Notes under the pieces: generated by a model
The model's database searches: none
What the model was told of the DNA's origin: nothing
What the model saw: the letters and a program-made list of their open reading frames with translations, nothing else
Translations under genes and position numbers: made by a program
From: Antedon mediterranea
Taxonomy: Eukaryota > Echinodermata > Crinoidea > Comatulida > Antedonidae
Assembly (NCBI RefSeq): GCF_964355755.1
Contig: NC_092679.1
Coordinates: 23,622,432 to 23,686,431, forward strand
Reading direction: 5' to 3'
DNA: 64,000 nucleotides
Shown: positions 37,001 through 50,657 of the stretch, piece after piece
Numbering within the stretch: the stretch's first letter is position 1
Layout: every line of letters begins with the position of its first letter

Positions 37001-38384
37001 TTCAAACCATTTTGTCACAAAATATCTCATTATAGGCCTATACAAAATATAAATGTATATATTCTGAAACATTTGAACAATAATAACTGTTTCTATGGTC
37101 AGTAGTTATCGAGATATAGCATATCAAGGTCAAAAGAAAAAAAATGGCATTTCCTGTAATTGTCAGAATGTTTTAGAGTAAATATAAATATGTGTATATT
37201 CTCAGTATTTAAAGCCCATAGTTTGCCGAGATATTGAAATGCTACTGAAAAATATCAATTTCAAAGGTCAAAAAATGCAAGAAATAGAATTTCCGGGCAT
37301 TTTTGGCCAAAATGAGAGCAGAGCAAATATAAATTTATATATGTGAACTTTATTCAATCAATCGTACATTTGTTATAATGGTAACCGCAATAAGGTATAA
37401 TATTACAAATAAATATGTTCTGAATATTTTGGTACCAGAAACATGTCAATAAACAAATTAAAATGTCCATATCTTAAAGATCTGGAAATTTTTACTTGTT
37501 TTTCCGGTCGAAAATTCCCAATACTACCAAATCCGTTGAAATCCGTTCTACTCTACTATTTAAGTTAGCTTTAGGCTAATCTATGTATGTTTGGGGTGGT
37601 TGTTCAATACTAGGGAGGCATGTTTTACAAGATAAGCTTTTGAGCTGATCTACTGAACATTAAAAATGTCAATGGCAATGGTCATTTATGATAATATTAG
37701 GGATCATGCTGAACATTTTAAAGCATGTTTTATAAGGTTAAGTCGAATTTTTGGAGGGTGGGGTGTTTCACAGTGTCTGGCGGGCAATTAGAATGTTAAT
37801 TTAAACTGATCTAGCTCATTTGTGGCCCTCCTGAAATGGGGTCTGGCAGGCACACCCACCAGTAAAATTGTATGGCAATGGTCATTCATTACATTTCACT
37901 CTATGTCAAACAATTTGCAAAAGATTTCATTGAGTTAACTTTTCGGTTGATCTAGATCATATTTTTGACCCTAGTACAATGCCCCTCCTAGCCACACCCA
38001 CCAAAATAAACTCGCCAGACTGTCATTTCCATTTGATATGTACGTTGATAATTGCCACATGCATAGAAATTGGTTAACTTTCCAGCTAGGTTGACCCCTC
38101 TGGTCTCCTGCTCTATAATGTCAGGTGTTTCGACACACAAGTAGTTTTAAAAACCCAATTTGTTCAAATCAATCCGCTTGTTTGAGGCGTTTTGATAGGC
38201 TAGTCTATTATACTATAGGAAGCAATCTCATCCGTTTGGCTTTTTTTTTTATCTAGTAAAGTGGTGGTACGGTCCTGCATGGTTAACCAAGCACCACTGT
38301 CTTAAGCCTGTTTTCCAGCCGACGTTATTCGACGACGCTATCATCGTTGATCGTTAAAAGTTAACTTAAGTAATATACACTCAC

Positions 38385-38456
38385 AGTTCTTTCAATGCTA
38401 TCAAATCAGCAAATGCATTGGCTGGCAATGTAACTATTTGGTTATAGCTCAAATAC
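38385..38456 (-). CDS. LRR exon (24 residues, phase 2-2)
   Basis: 72-nt minus-strand exon with acceptor TTCTTTAAAG and donor GTGAGT. It encodes YLSYNQIVTLPANAFADL followed by IALKEL. Open, with all consensus positions present. Confidence 0.85.
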
Positions 38457-38801
38457 CTTTAAAGAAAGAATACAAACGTAGAATACAATTATACATTATT
38501 TTAATGTGATACAAATTTACTACAAAATACACATTTCTACAAAAAAAGTACTTATTATTATATTATTTCCGCTGAACGACACGAAATCACAAAAAAACAG
38601 TTATTTTAATAATGTTTTTTTATTTTCATGACTGTTTCGGTATTGTTATGCCTATTAATTACCTACACAATGGTATGTTATGTTTTTTTAAGTTTTTGAA
38701 ACAGTAAAGAAAAGTGGTACGGCCCTGCATGCACTGTCTTAAGCCTGTTTTCTCGACGCTATTATCGTTTAGTTGTAAAAGTTAACTTAAGTAATACTTA
38801 C

Positions 38802-38873
38802 AAAAATGTCAATGCTGTCAAATCAGCAAATGCATTGTCTGGCAATGTAACTATTTGGTTAAAACCCAATTTC
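38802..38873 (-). CDS. LRR exon (24 residues, phase 2-2)
   Basis: 72-nt minus-strand exon with donor GTAAGT rather than the GTGAGT of its neighbours. It encodes KLGFNQIVTLPDNAFADL followed by TALTFL. Its intron unit is shortened. Confidence 0.8.
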
Positions 38874-39220
38874 CTTTAAATAAAAAGTACAAACGTAGAA
38901 TACAATTATACATTATATTAATGTGATAAATATTTACTACAAAATACAAATTACTACAAAAAAGTACTTACTTCATTATATTATTTCCGCTGAACGACAC
39001 AAAATCACAGAAAAACAGTTATTTTATGGTGTTTTTTAAGGTATCTCTGTGTTATTATTTGACCGATTTTTATGACTGTTTCCTTATTTTTATGCCTAAT
39101 TATTTTCCTACAATATCATGTTGTTTTTATTTTTTTAGTGTTTGAAACATTGTCGGCATTGACGTTTTAAAGTAAGATGATCAAAAAATCGTCCTATTGT
39201 TGCGACGTCTATGTGGACTG

Positions 39221-42200
39221 CACCCGATTCTGTAGCTGTTAGTACATTCAACGTGGAAGACTATTGACAGTCTACCAGAGACCTATCTGACTGTATTAAG
39301 TACTTTTAATACACGATATCGCTGTCATTAGGTTCCTATCTGGAGACAATTTGTAACGTTATAGCTATATTCAATATAAAATCCACTCGGCAACCAGAAT
39401 AGTATAGTAGCACAGGTTATGGTATTGCCATGCAAGAAAGGCCTAGGCCTAGTCAATTATTGTACGAATTACGTAATTAGTTTAGTAGCTCATCTACCTT
39501 TTTAGCAGGGCATAATGAATATCGTAGCTAGGCTAGGCCTACTAGCGTGAAATCAACCAATTATTTGGGTGGTATGAGGGGGGTGGGTAGGAAGTTAAGT
39601 ACGAGTTGGCATGGGTACGAGTCGACCAGGGTACACCCACTAGCCCCACTACTAGAGCATAGGCTATAGTCCTGCGAGAATGGGAAATCTGGCCTAGATA
39701 GGCATAGGCCTAAATTAGGTACGCCGCAAAAAAGCTATCCTATGAGCATAAAAAGGCCTCGTAGTAGAGCCAAAGGTGTTAGCCCACTACTACGGATCAC
39801 TAATTAATCTATCTAGGCCCGGGCTAGCTAGCCTAGGCCTATAGAGTTAATTTTAAATTAAGTAGGCCTAGGCCTGGTTGGTTGGTTGCTGGGCTTCAGT
39901 AATTTCGGTCGCATTTTCGGCCTACTTTTCAGGACATGTGAGAGGTGAGGTAGGTTAGCCCAGCTAGGCTAACCTAACCTGTAAGTAGTATTCTAGCCCA
40001 TCCATGATGCCTGATGGGTACGAGTTGGCAGCCATTGGTACGAGTTGACCCGTATTCTAGCTAGGGTGTCCTGGTCAACCCGTACCCAAACCAACCCGTA
40101 TGTAATATAAATATACTTTTAATAGCATTAAACATGGGTACAGGCGCGCCAGCCCATGATGAGTACGAGCCAGCCCATGATGTGCAGGAGTGGGCCAACA
40201 TTTTGGGTATGAGTAAACCAAAATTTGGGTACGTTGTTGGCATGGGTACGTGTTGACCTGTATCCTTCTAGCTAATCTTACTAGGCCTAGAGTAGAGTAG
40301 GTCTATGCTATACCCAGACCGGTTACAATAATGGTCTATTCATTCTGTTTATACTGTAGCTTTATTGATAGCTGGGTTGGGGCGGCTTTTTCTCATTCTA
40401 AAACAGATTTCCTTATCATAATAAAATAATATATAAATTTAAATGTAATATTGTATACATAATATTAGTAATTGCCATTGCATTTATTATAATTATATAT
40501 TATACGGTTACCCCTTAATTATACTATAGTATAATTTTCTTGTTATATTTTACAATATTTTCTTCATAGTTCAACAATTTTTTCTTTCACAGGAAAAATT
40601 ATCATACTGAATCATCACACACCAAGTCTCATAAAGCTCTACTGTATTTCTCCAAGGTACTCCAGCTACATGGTATTGCCTTGAGGCTAAACTACAGTAA
40701 ACGATATACTGGCACTACCATCATTCCTGGCCCGTCAACCTGGACCACATTACAGTATGGTCCAACACATAAGTACAGTAGTCGTACTACTGATTCAAAA
40801 TAGTGAATTACACCCTGTGGTCAAGGCTTTATTTGCTCTTATGCTTATTTCCTCCAAATACAGAGTACGTAGGGCTTTCAATTTGCTTTTATACCTGTTA
40901 ATTTAAAAATCGTTTATGCCTATTGTTGCATAAAGTATCAAATTTAGACTGTAAATACTGGGATGATCACCCTAAATTTTCTTTTTCAATTAACAATTTT
41001 ATATTTCACAGCTGAAAAATGCACTAAAGCATCATATAGAGATTTTTTATTCATAACTGTTAAATTGCATCCCAATACATGGTACCTATATAAAAATACA
41101 AAGGCGGCCAACACAGATAGTTTGATATATACAGTACTCTCTTATAAATAGATGTATCTCTCCAAACTACTCCAACTACCTAATTAGCATACTATTGTAC
41201 ACTTTGTAGACAAGAAATAAATTGTATCCACCTAGAGGACTTATGGTAGTACAGTCGATCGTCCTGTCACTGGCCCGGTCAACATAATCTACGCCTAGAT
41301 TATTACAGTAATTAAAGTACATTATTACAGAGATTTTTTTTTTTTTGCAGATCAAAGTTATGTGTATAGAAAGCAGTACTCGTATTAAAAACTAAGCAGG
41401 TTATATTCTTGTACGCAAACTGGCAGGATGTTTTGAATATTTTTTGTTGTTGAAATGATGGAATCCTAACGTCATTTTCCACGAGCTGGAGAGTGACAAA
41501 GACATATTACGACCCTTTTATTTAAATTTATTTGGATAGACCTCCATGTAAATTCATTAAAGGCTATATGATTGTTTTATATTTTAATATGTGATAGTAG
41601 ATAATCATTGTGCATAATGAAGACTATGAATCTAATATTTACTTGCATTCTCATCTTTGTTTATGTAACTATTTTGTCTAATTGCATTGGATTTTTGTAT
41701 AGGCCAATGGCATTAATGTTTTTCTCAAAGCAAATTAGCCTAATAATGCCATATTTAGACACATAATTCATTGATTTCTGATATTCTGTACTTGTGTATG
41801 CATTACTAAAATAGTAGTTATTTTATTACTTTTATAATGTATAAACATTTATTCATTTTTTTTTTACATTTTTTAATTTAAAAATTATTAAAATACCTAT
41901 CTACCTTTCTGTTATTGTTACTATTATAATATTTTTTGAGGCAGATTGATTTCAATAAAAAAAAATTAAAACAATTAATTTGACTTATACTGTACTATGT
42001 TAGTTCAGGAGATGAAGTGTGTGTGGGCAGAATCTGGTGTGTTGGAGGTTGGTGATGCGAGGTGTATAGTTGTCACTTTAAGACCTAAATTAGATGTTTT
42101 CTGAAGAAAAGAAGTAAGAGGATAGGCTTTCAAACAACTTCAAGAAGATTCACACAGAAATAATTACTTCCCAATAAAATAGTATGTAACTGTGTATATT

Positions 42201-45200
42201 ACAGTACATTGAATAAACTCGAGCGGAAAAATAACACACATAAAAAAATATTAATTTTCTTGTCCAAAAACGCCCTCTCTAGTTTTCTATTAATTTATTA
42301 ATAATTATTATTAATTAATGAGCAATTATAAACATATTTTTAACATTTAATGCTTGAAGCTGATTCTACTCCTAACAAAGTTTCTTACCTCCAAATTTCA
42401 TCAACGTATTCAAAGCACTTCAATAAATATCACATTCAACATTAAAAATTAGGGTTATGATAGAATTTTGCTTAAAAACATATACAAAAAACATTGATAA
42501 AAAATATTTTTCGTATTCAAAAACATTTGATACTTGGTATAAATGTTCAATATAGGTTGCTCCATCCATATTGCAAAAAATAAATAAATATCGAGCCATA
42601 TCACTGATTTTTTAAATTTACGTTTTTACAAAATGTACACTTATGAAAGATCGTACAACTCCAACGCATTTTTTAAACCTAATAACGATTTTGAAAAAAC
42701 AACCAAAAAAAAAACGTTCATGAATGAAATTTTTTTTCTGTGAATAGAGCAACCTATATTGAACATATAAAAAAAGTTTCAAATGTTTTTAAATTCGAAA
42801 AGTATTTTTTATCGATGTTTTTTGTATACTGTTTTTAAGCAAAATTCTATCATAACCCTAATTTTTAATGTTCAATGTGATATTTATTGAAGTGCTTTGA
42901 ATACGTTGATGAAATTTGGAGGTAAGAAACTTTGTTAGGAGTAGAATCAGCTTTAAGCATTAAATGTTAAAAATATGTTTATAATTGCTCATTAATTAAT
43001 AATAATTATTAATAAATTAATAGAAAACTAGAGAGGGCGCTTTTCGACAAGAAAATGAATGTTTTTTTATGTGTGTTATTTTTCCGCTCGAGTTTATTCA
43101 ATGTACTGTAATATACACTGTTACATACTATTTTATTGGGAAGTAATTATTTCTGTGTGAATCTTCTTGAAGTTGTTTGAAAGCCTATCCTCTTACTTCT
43201 TTTCTTCAGAAAACATCTAATTTAGGTCTTAAAGTGACAACTATACACCTCGCATCACCAACCTCCAACACACCAGATTCTGCCCACACACACTTCATCT
43301 CCTGAACTAACACAGTACAGTATAAGTCAAATTAATTGTTTTAATTTTTTTTTATTGAAATCAATCTGCCTCAAAAAATATTATAATAGTAACAATAACA
43401 GAAAGGTAGATAGGTATTTTAATAATTTTTAAATTAAAAAATGTAAAAAAAAAATGAATAAATGTTTATACATTATAAAAGTAATAAAATAACTACTATT
43501 TTAGTAATGCATACACAAGTACAGAATATCAGAAATCAATGAATTATGTGTCTAAATATGGCATTATTAGGCTAATTTGCTTTGAGAAAAACATTAATGC
43601 CATTGGCCTATACAAAAATCCAATGCAATTAGACAAAATAGTTACATAAACAATTAATACTAATATTGGTAGGCATAAAATAAAAGTGTATATAAACTTT
43701 CCTTAAATATAAACAGTATAGGGCCTTACCAATTTATTTAATACATAATATATAAACTATATTACCACAAAATAAATATAAATGAATTTATAAGGACATG
43801 ATGATTATCAAAAATAGTCAATATAATTTAATATTATGTTCATATTATTATAATTATTATATCATAAAGATTTTCAAAAACATAGTTTGATAACTTTTAG
43901 TTTATGTTAGATATCAGACCTTTAATATTTGGAAATAACCTATAATAACTATAAAACATTCTTCTTTTGAACGCAGTATGCATATGTAGATACAGTACAC
44001 ATATATTGTAAGAACACAATTTCAATAATTTCTTTGTTAGTTATCAACCTAGGGGTTAAGTTATTAGGAAAACATTGGTTTATTTTTTATATAAATTATA
44101 TGTACAGAAATTCGTTCTTCTAGCCTCAGATCATTCCTGAAGTTAGACATAAATCACCCAAATTAGTATTAAGTAATGGATATTAGATGAAGTACAGTAC
44201 AAACATTTTTCAGGAGGATACTTTATGTTAAAAGGTGATAATTAGTTTAAATTTTACCCCGATGAAATTTATTCAATTACCAGGTTGAAGTATGGTGGAA
44301 ACACTACTATATGGCAGAATAAATGTACTCATGTAGAACACAGTCAGTTCTACCAAGGTTAGAGGTGTGCCACAATTTGAGATAAGTGGAAACATGACTT
44401 TTTCAATAGTAAACTCATTACCAGCATTATAAATACAATTTTAAAAAGATGAGAATGCAAGTAAATATTAGATTCATAGTCTTCATTATGCACAATGATT
44501 ATCTACTATCACATATTAAAATATAAAACAATCATATAGCCTTTAATGAATTTACATGGAGGTCTATCCAAATAAATTTAAATAAAAGGGTCGTAATATG
44601 TCTTTGTCACTCTCCAGCTCGTGGAAAATGACGTTAGGATTCCATCATTTCAACAACAAAAAATATTCAAAACATCCTGCCAGTTTGCGTACAAGAATAT
44701 AACCTGCTTAGTTTTTAATACGAGTACTGCTTTCTATACACATAACTTTGACTTCTGCAAAAAAAAAAAAAATCTCTGTAATAATGTACTTTAATTACTG
44801 TAATAATCTAGGCGTAGATTATGTTGACCGGGCCAGTGACAGGACGATCGACTGTACTACCATAAGTCCTCTAGGTGGATACAATTTATTTCTTGTCTAC
44901 AAAGTGTACAGTAGTATGCTAATTAGGTAGTTGGAGTAGTTTGGAGAGATACATCTATTTATAAGAGAGTACTGTATATATCAAACTATCTGTGTTGGCC
45001 GCCTTTGTATTTTTATATAGGTACCATGTATTGGGATGCAATTTAACAGTTATGAATAAAAAATCTCTATATGATGCTTTAGTGCATTTTTCAGCTGTGA
45101 AATATAAAATTGTTAATTGAAAAAGAAAATTTAGGGTGATCATCCCAGTATTTACAGTCTAAATTTGATACTTTATGCAACAATAGGCATAAACGATTTT

Positions 45201-46907
45201 TAAATTAACAGGTATAAAAGCAAATTGAAAGCCCTACGTACTCTGTATTTGGAGGAAATAAGCATAAGAGGAAATAAGCATAAGAGCAAATAAAGCCTTG
45301 ACCACAGGGTGTAATTCACTATTTTGAATCAGTAGTACGACTACTGTACTTATGTGTTGGACCATACTGTAATGTGGTCCAGGTTGACGGGCCAGGAATG
45401 ATGGTAGTGCCAGTATATAGTTTACTGTAGTTTAGCCTCAAGGCAATACCATGTACAGTAGCTGGAGTACCTTGGAGAAATACAGTAGAGCTTTATGAGA
45501 CTTGGTGTGTGATGATTCAGTATGATAATTTCTCCTGTGAAAGAAAAAATTGTTGAACTATGAAGAAAATATTGTAAAATATAACAAGAAAATTATACTA
45601 TAGTATAATTAAGGGGTAACCGTATAATATATAATTATAATAAATGCAATGGCAATTACTAATATTATGTATACAATATTACATTTAAATTCATATATTA
45701 TTTTATTATGATAAGGAAATCTGTTTTAGAATGAGAAAAAGCCGCCCCAACCCAGCTATCAATAAAGCTACAGTATAAACAGAATGAATAGACCATTATT
45801 GTAACCGGTCTGGGTATAGCATAGACCTACTCTACTCTAGGCCTAGTAAGATTAGCTAGAAGGATACAGGTCAACACGTACCCATGCCAACAACGTACCC
45901 AAATTTTGGTTTACTCATACCCAAAATGTTGGCCCACTCCTGCACATCATGGGCTGGCTCGTACTCATCATGGGCTGGCGCGCCTGTACCCATGTTTAAT
46001 GCTATTAAAAAGTATATTTATATTACATACGGGTTGGTTTGGGTACGGGTTGACCAGGACACCCTAGCTAGAATACGGGTCAACTCGTACCAATGGCTGC
46101 CAACTCGTACCCATCAGGCATCATGGATGGGCTAGAATACTACTTACAGGTTAGGTTAGCCTAGCTGGGCTAACCTACCTCACCTCTCACATGTCCTGAA
46201 AAGTAGGCCGAAAATGCGACCGAAATTACTGAAGCCCAGCAACCAACCAACCAGGCCTACTTAATTTAAAATTAACTCTATAGGCCTAGGCTAGCTAGCC
46301 CGGGCCTAGGCCTAGATAGATTAATTAGTGATCCGTAGTAGTGGGCTAACACCTTTGGCTCTACTACGAGGCCTTTTTATGCTCATAGGATAGCTTTTTT
46401 GCGGCGTACCTAATCTAGGCCTATGCCTATCTAGGCCAGATTTCCCATTCTCGCAGGACTATAGCCTATGCTCTAGTAGTGGGGCTAGTGGGTGTACCCT
46501 GGTCGACTCGTACCCATGCCAACTCGTACTTAACTTCCTACCCACCCCCTCATACCACCCAAATAATTGGTTGATTTCACGCTAGTAGGCCTAGCCTAGC
46601 TACGATATTCATTATGCCCTGCTAAAAAGGGAGATGAGCTACTAAACTAATTACGTAATTCGTACAATAATTGACTAGGCCTAGGCCTTTCTTGCATGGC
46701 AATACCATAACCTGTGCTACTATACTATTCTGGTTGCCGAGTGGATTTTATATTGAATATAGCCTATAACGTTACAAATTGTCTCCAGATAGGAACCTAA
46801 TGACAGCGATATCGTGTATTAAAAGTACTTAATACAGTCAGATAGGTCTCTGGTAGACTGTCAATAGTCTTCCACGTTGAATGTACTAACAGCTACAGAA
46901 TCGGGTG
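39221..46907. mobile_element. Giant palindromic DNA element, 7.7 kb, 8-bp flanking repeat
   Basis: Left arm 39221-42562 and right arm 42747-46907 are inverted copies of each other, nearly identical (the first 50 bp from each end match perfectly), around a 184-bp spacer. The tip is CACCCGATTCTG. GTGGACTG stands directly outside both tips (39213-39220, 46908-46915), so the whole palindrome is framed as one insertion. The right arm holds an extra 0.8 kb (43654-44445). No ORF above 83 codons and no transposase motif is visible. The small ORFs come in mirror pairs. Eight-bp duplications occur in hAT and P-type elements, and Galileo-type foldbacks of the P group have giant inverted repeats. Superfamily is unassigned. 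It sits between LRR exons. Confidence 0.88.
43654..44445. other. Extra segment present in only one palindrome arm
   Basis: The left arm goes directly from TGAATCTAATATTTACTTGC...CATCTTTG to TTTATGTAAC near 41660. The right arm has about 790 bp between the mirrored positions. No clean target duplication is visible because the junction lies in A-runs, so an insertion here or a deletion in the left arm are both possible. Confidence 0.75.
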
Positions 46908-47271
46908 GTGGACTGGTACTGAGTCTCAAGTAAACTGGAACTACTTTTCCAAAAACTTTATTTGTGTACGAGTGGGAAAGTTATAATTTGTAATCTGAAA
47001 ACATAATTTGACTTAATGTCAGGTGTTTTGATACACGAGTAGTTTTAAAAACCCAATTTGTTCAAATCAATCCGCTTGTTTTGATAGGCTAGTCTATTAT
47101 ACTATATGGAGCAATTTCACCCGTTTGGCTATTTTTTATCCAGTAAAGTGGTACGGCCCTGCATTGTTAACTATGCACCACTGTCTTAAGCCTGTTTTCC
47201 AGCCGACGTTCTTCGACGACGCTATCATCGTTGATCGTTAAAAGTTAACATAAGTACTTTAATATACTCAC

Positions 47272-47343
47272 AGTGTCTTCAATGCTGTCAAATCAGCAAA
47301 TGCATAGGCTGACAATGTAACTATTTGGTTATAGACCAAATCC
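47272..47343 (-). CDS. LRR exon (24 residues, phase 2-2)
   Basis: 72-nt minus-strand exon with acceptor TTCTTTAAAG and donor GTGAGT. It encodes DLVYNQIVTLSAYAFADL followed by TALKTL; proline and asparagine of the common core are replaced by S and Y. Open. Confidence 0.85.
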
Positions 47344-47556
47344 CTTTAAAGAAAGAATGCAAAAGTAAAAATTATAAATTAGGGTTGGCACCAGGATCAT
47401 CCCGACAAAGGGTGGGGCTGATATGCAACAAGCGAAGCGAGCATCATCACTTCGTTGGTGCTAGAGTCACAGTTGGGGGTCCAGGGATTATGACCTTCAG
47501 CGTATTTAATTTGAGGCCATTTTAATGAATAAAATAAGTTAACTTTATATACTCAC

Positions 47557-47628
47557 AGATATTTCAATGCTGTCAAATGAGCAAATGCATTGGCTGGCAA
47601 TGTAACTATTTGGTTATGGCTCAAATCC
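47557..47628 (-). CDS. LRR exon (24 residues, phase 2-2)
   Basis: 72-nt minus-strand exon encoding DLSHNQIVTLPANAFAHL followed by TALKYL, with acceptor TTCTTTAAAG and donor GTGAGT. Open. Confidence 0.85.
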
Positions 47629-47801
47629 CTTTAAAGAAAGAATACAAACGTAAAAATGACAAATTATCGGTGGTAATAGGATCGTCTCGACAGGGGGGAT
47701 ATACATGGGAAAGCGAGCATCGCTTGGCTGGTACATGTCAAAGGGCCTGTGGGACCAAGGGGCCGGTTTAATAATTAAAAAGGGTTGTTTAATATACTCA
47801 C

Positions 47802-47873
47802 AGTTCTTCCAATGTTGTCAAATCAGCAAATACATTGGCTGGCAATGTAACTATTTGGTTATGGTTCAAATCC
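47802..47873 (-). CDS. LRR exon (24 residues, phase 2-2)
   Basis: 72-nt minus-strand exon encoding DLNHNQIVTLPANVFADL followed by TTLEEL. The acceptor reads CTATAAAG and the donor GTGAGT. Open. Confidence 0.85.
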
Positions 47874-49375
47874 CTTTATAGATAGAATGCAATTACAATT
47901 AATTATACATCATATTAATGTGATATATATTTACTACAAAATAAAAATTACTACAACAATTTACTTAATTATATTTTCGCTGAACGACACGAAATCAAAG
48001 AAAAACAGTTATTTTGTAGAGTTTTCTCTAATATATCTCTGTTATTATTTAAAGTTGTATTGTCCCCCAAAACATGAAAAATAAAGATGAAAAAAATCAA
48101 ATTTTGAATAGACCATTTTGTAGTTATAATAAAGTTATTCACTTTCGCCGAAAAAAAATCCGAAAAAAATATTGATTTCGCTTATAAAAAATCAAAATAA
48201 GTTTACCATTTTTTCGAACTCATAAGTTCAGAAATGCCAAAATAACGATGGTTAGCTAACAGCTCATACATATGCATGATATGTTAATGAGTATCCAAAC
48301 AGGGGAGATCCGATCTGTTCACCACGTAAACAAACATGTGCGAAGAACAGAAGAAAGTGCTGGGGTTTCCCTGATCGTATGATGTAAAAAGCTCTGCCGT
48401 TAATTTGCTGGTAAGTAGAATTCTATTTTAGATGAATGACACATCCTCCTATAATAGTTTTTGGCGTATAGTTATAGGCTTAGCTATCTAGGCTAGGGCT
48501 ATAATATAAGCCTACTTCTACTATCTAGTAGGGCCTAGGCCTAGTTAGTACTGTAGTTTACTACTGTGTAGTGTAGTGGCAGCTGTAGGCAGGCAGATAA
48601 TCGGGTCAGAAAAGTAGACGGGAACCCACTTTGAGGCCTAGCTAGGTCCTATATGTCGTACTCACCTAGCTAAGCCATCACTCCACAACTAGCTACAGGA
48701 AATAGGCCTACTATGTTGATGTACCACTGATATACATTTGGAGCTCGAATTAATTTTAAAGTCTAAAAAAGACTAACTGATGACAAAAAACGAACATTTG
48801 GAAAATGATCAGCATACAGTACCAAAGAAGTTGACGGTAGAATAGATTGTTGTTGATAGCAACCAAAACGAAAACACTAGTAAAATAGACTAGGCCTTTT
48901 TTAGGGAGGAGATGCACTTTTCAGGGATTCCTTACTGTACATTAGTACCCCAAATTGAAAACTTCAGATTCATGTACAGAAATAATAATTATATGTATGC
49001 AATAAATTGTGAAATATTTAACTTTTCTATTTGACTTTTGTATTTATACATCATTGTTTTTCAATTTATAGACTTAAGCTAATGAAGACTGGAACAGAAG
49101 TTACACCCATACAGCATTTTAAAGGCAACTGGCAGTAGACTCGGTAGTGGAACACAAGATAAATATTGGATGACTATCATAAAGCATTAGGCAAATGTGT
49201 TGGTTGTTTTCCAGCTTTTAAAATTTTGTATAGTTTTCATAATTAGAGCAATAACATTTGTATACAGCATTAAATAAATAAAAAATACTACTACAGTACA
49301 TGAGATAAAATCACCATAATTTTAATGTGTGAAGATTTACAGTACAGTACAGTACAGTAAAAAATGAGTTAATTA

Positions 49376-49615
49376 CTAGTATATTTCATTGAATTTCTGC
49401 ATTATTGTTGACAATTTATTTTCAACTATTAATTGATGTGTTGATTGTGGCATTACAGCAATAGCTTGTCTTCTGTGATTGTTCATCCATTTTAAAGTGT
49501 CATAGTAAGAAACGTTCAAATAAATATTGTGAATGTTGCTACCACATTTTGTATTGATTTCTTCACCATTTTCCACTACTTGCTCATATTGTTCATTCAA
49601 GTGTGTTAATACCTA
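49376..49615 (-). other. Exon-like ORF inside TTAA element
   Basis: A strong minus-strand acceptor (TCTTTCTTTTAATAG) precedes an open frame that starts VLTHLNEQYEQVVENGEEIN and ends IMQKFNEIY at a stop. The family is not recognised. It could be the last exon of a captured gene or a small element-encoded protein. The acceptor and uninterrupted frame are the only support. Confidence 0.3.
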
Positions 49616-50499
49616 TTAAAAGAAAGACATTATTTATTAAAATATGTACATAAAAAGTTTAATTGTGTGAATGTTGGTTTGAACGTTATTGCTTTGGAAG
49701 AATTTTCAACATAACGGTACTAAGTACTGTAAAGTACACATTCCAAAAAATATTCAACTTAGATTATTTGGTCATTTTCTCTAAAATAATTACATTATTG
49801 GATGTACAGTATAGGCCTAGTTACAATGTTCACAAATTTATATTAGCATTAAAATCTGATTAATCATGAAGGAAAAACCAAGCACCATAATCTCTCCTGG
49901 CCCTGGTGGTGACCTTATTTTCTATTTTTGGCAGCCATTCACAAGTTTTCGCTTTTTGAGTTTCGCTGCTCTTATGTATAATTTTTTTAAATCACAAACT
50001 CTACATAGAAAAAAAAATTAAATGTTTTAAAATGAATGAAAAGTGATATGAATAATGATAAATTAAAGACTATTATTAATATTATAATATTATACTAAAA
50101 ATAAGACGAGTTGGTGGTGTCGAAATTCACACAAGTCACAATAAAACCACGGAGGTATAAAATATTTTATTTTTATACCTCCATGCTAAAACCTTATTCC
50201 TTACTCCATGCTCACAGATGAATGTTATAGGCCTAATCCTATTTAAAGCTAGGTTGGCAATAACTATTAATAAGGCTTACAAGTTGTATCTATTAGTATT
50301 AGCTAGGCCTGCTACTCACTCAGGGTGAACCCTCACTCAGGCCTACAACTAGGCCTAGTACTACTACCACTACTAGACTAGCTACTACTCTAGGCCTAGC
50401 CAATAGATAGGGGATAGTACACTAGATAGCCAGTACAGCTGTAATGGGCTAGCTAGGCTTCCTATACTAACTAACAAAGCTGCACCATAGAAACTACAG

Positions 50500-50657
50500 T
50501 TCTTACTTACCAATCTGTTAGGGCCTAGCCATAGTCTTTTCTTCAAGTAGGAGTTGTTTTTTGTTGTTGTTAAACTACAGAACTTTCCCACATCGTCGTC
50601 TCGCCATATCACGTCGTATTTTTTTTCTGATGACCTAGAGGTCACATACACGCACAA
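50500..50657 (-). other. Exon-like ORF with donor site inside TTAA element
   Basis: An ATG at 50657 opens MCVYVTSRSSEKKYDVIWRD, then DVGKFCSLTTTKNNSYLKKR and LWLGPNRL, meeting a consensus donor GTAAGTAAG near 50510. It could splice to the acceptor above 49615. The function is unknown and expression is unproven. Confidence 0.28.

Larger units (their letters stand above)
34477..38115. mobile_element. Inverted-repeat DNA element with TAA target duplication
   Basis: The left end TAGACCAGTAGCCCAGAGG and the inverted right end TAGAGCAGGAGACCAGAGG match, with imperfect homology inward for about 0.4 kb (34477-34880 against 37680-38115). The flanking TAA repeat (34474-34476, 38116-38118) and the uninterrupted unit elsewhere (GACTTAATGTCAGG) define the insertion. 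A TWA duplication suggests PIF/Harbinger, but no transposase is present. It carries nested elements at 35441-36155 and 36660-37000. Confidence 0.75.

Noticed and set aside
40061-46135. Mirror-image pairs of short ORFs (40061-40243 with 45884-46135; 40963-41151 with 44955-45143)
   Set aside because: They are the same sequence read from both arms of the 7.7-kb palindrome. No motif, and AT-rich composition like the surroundings.
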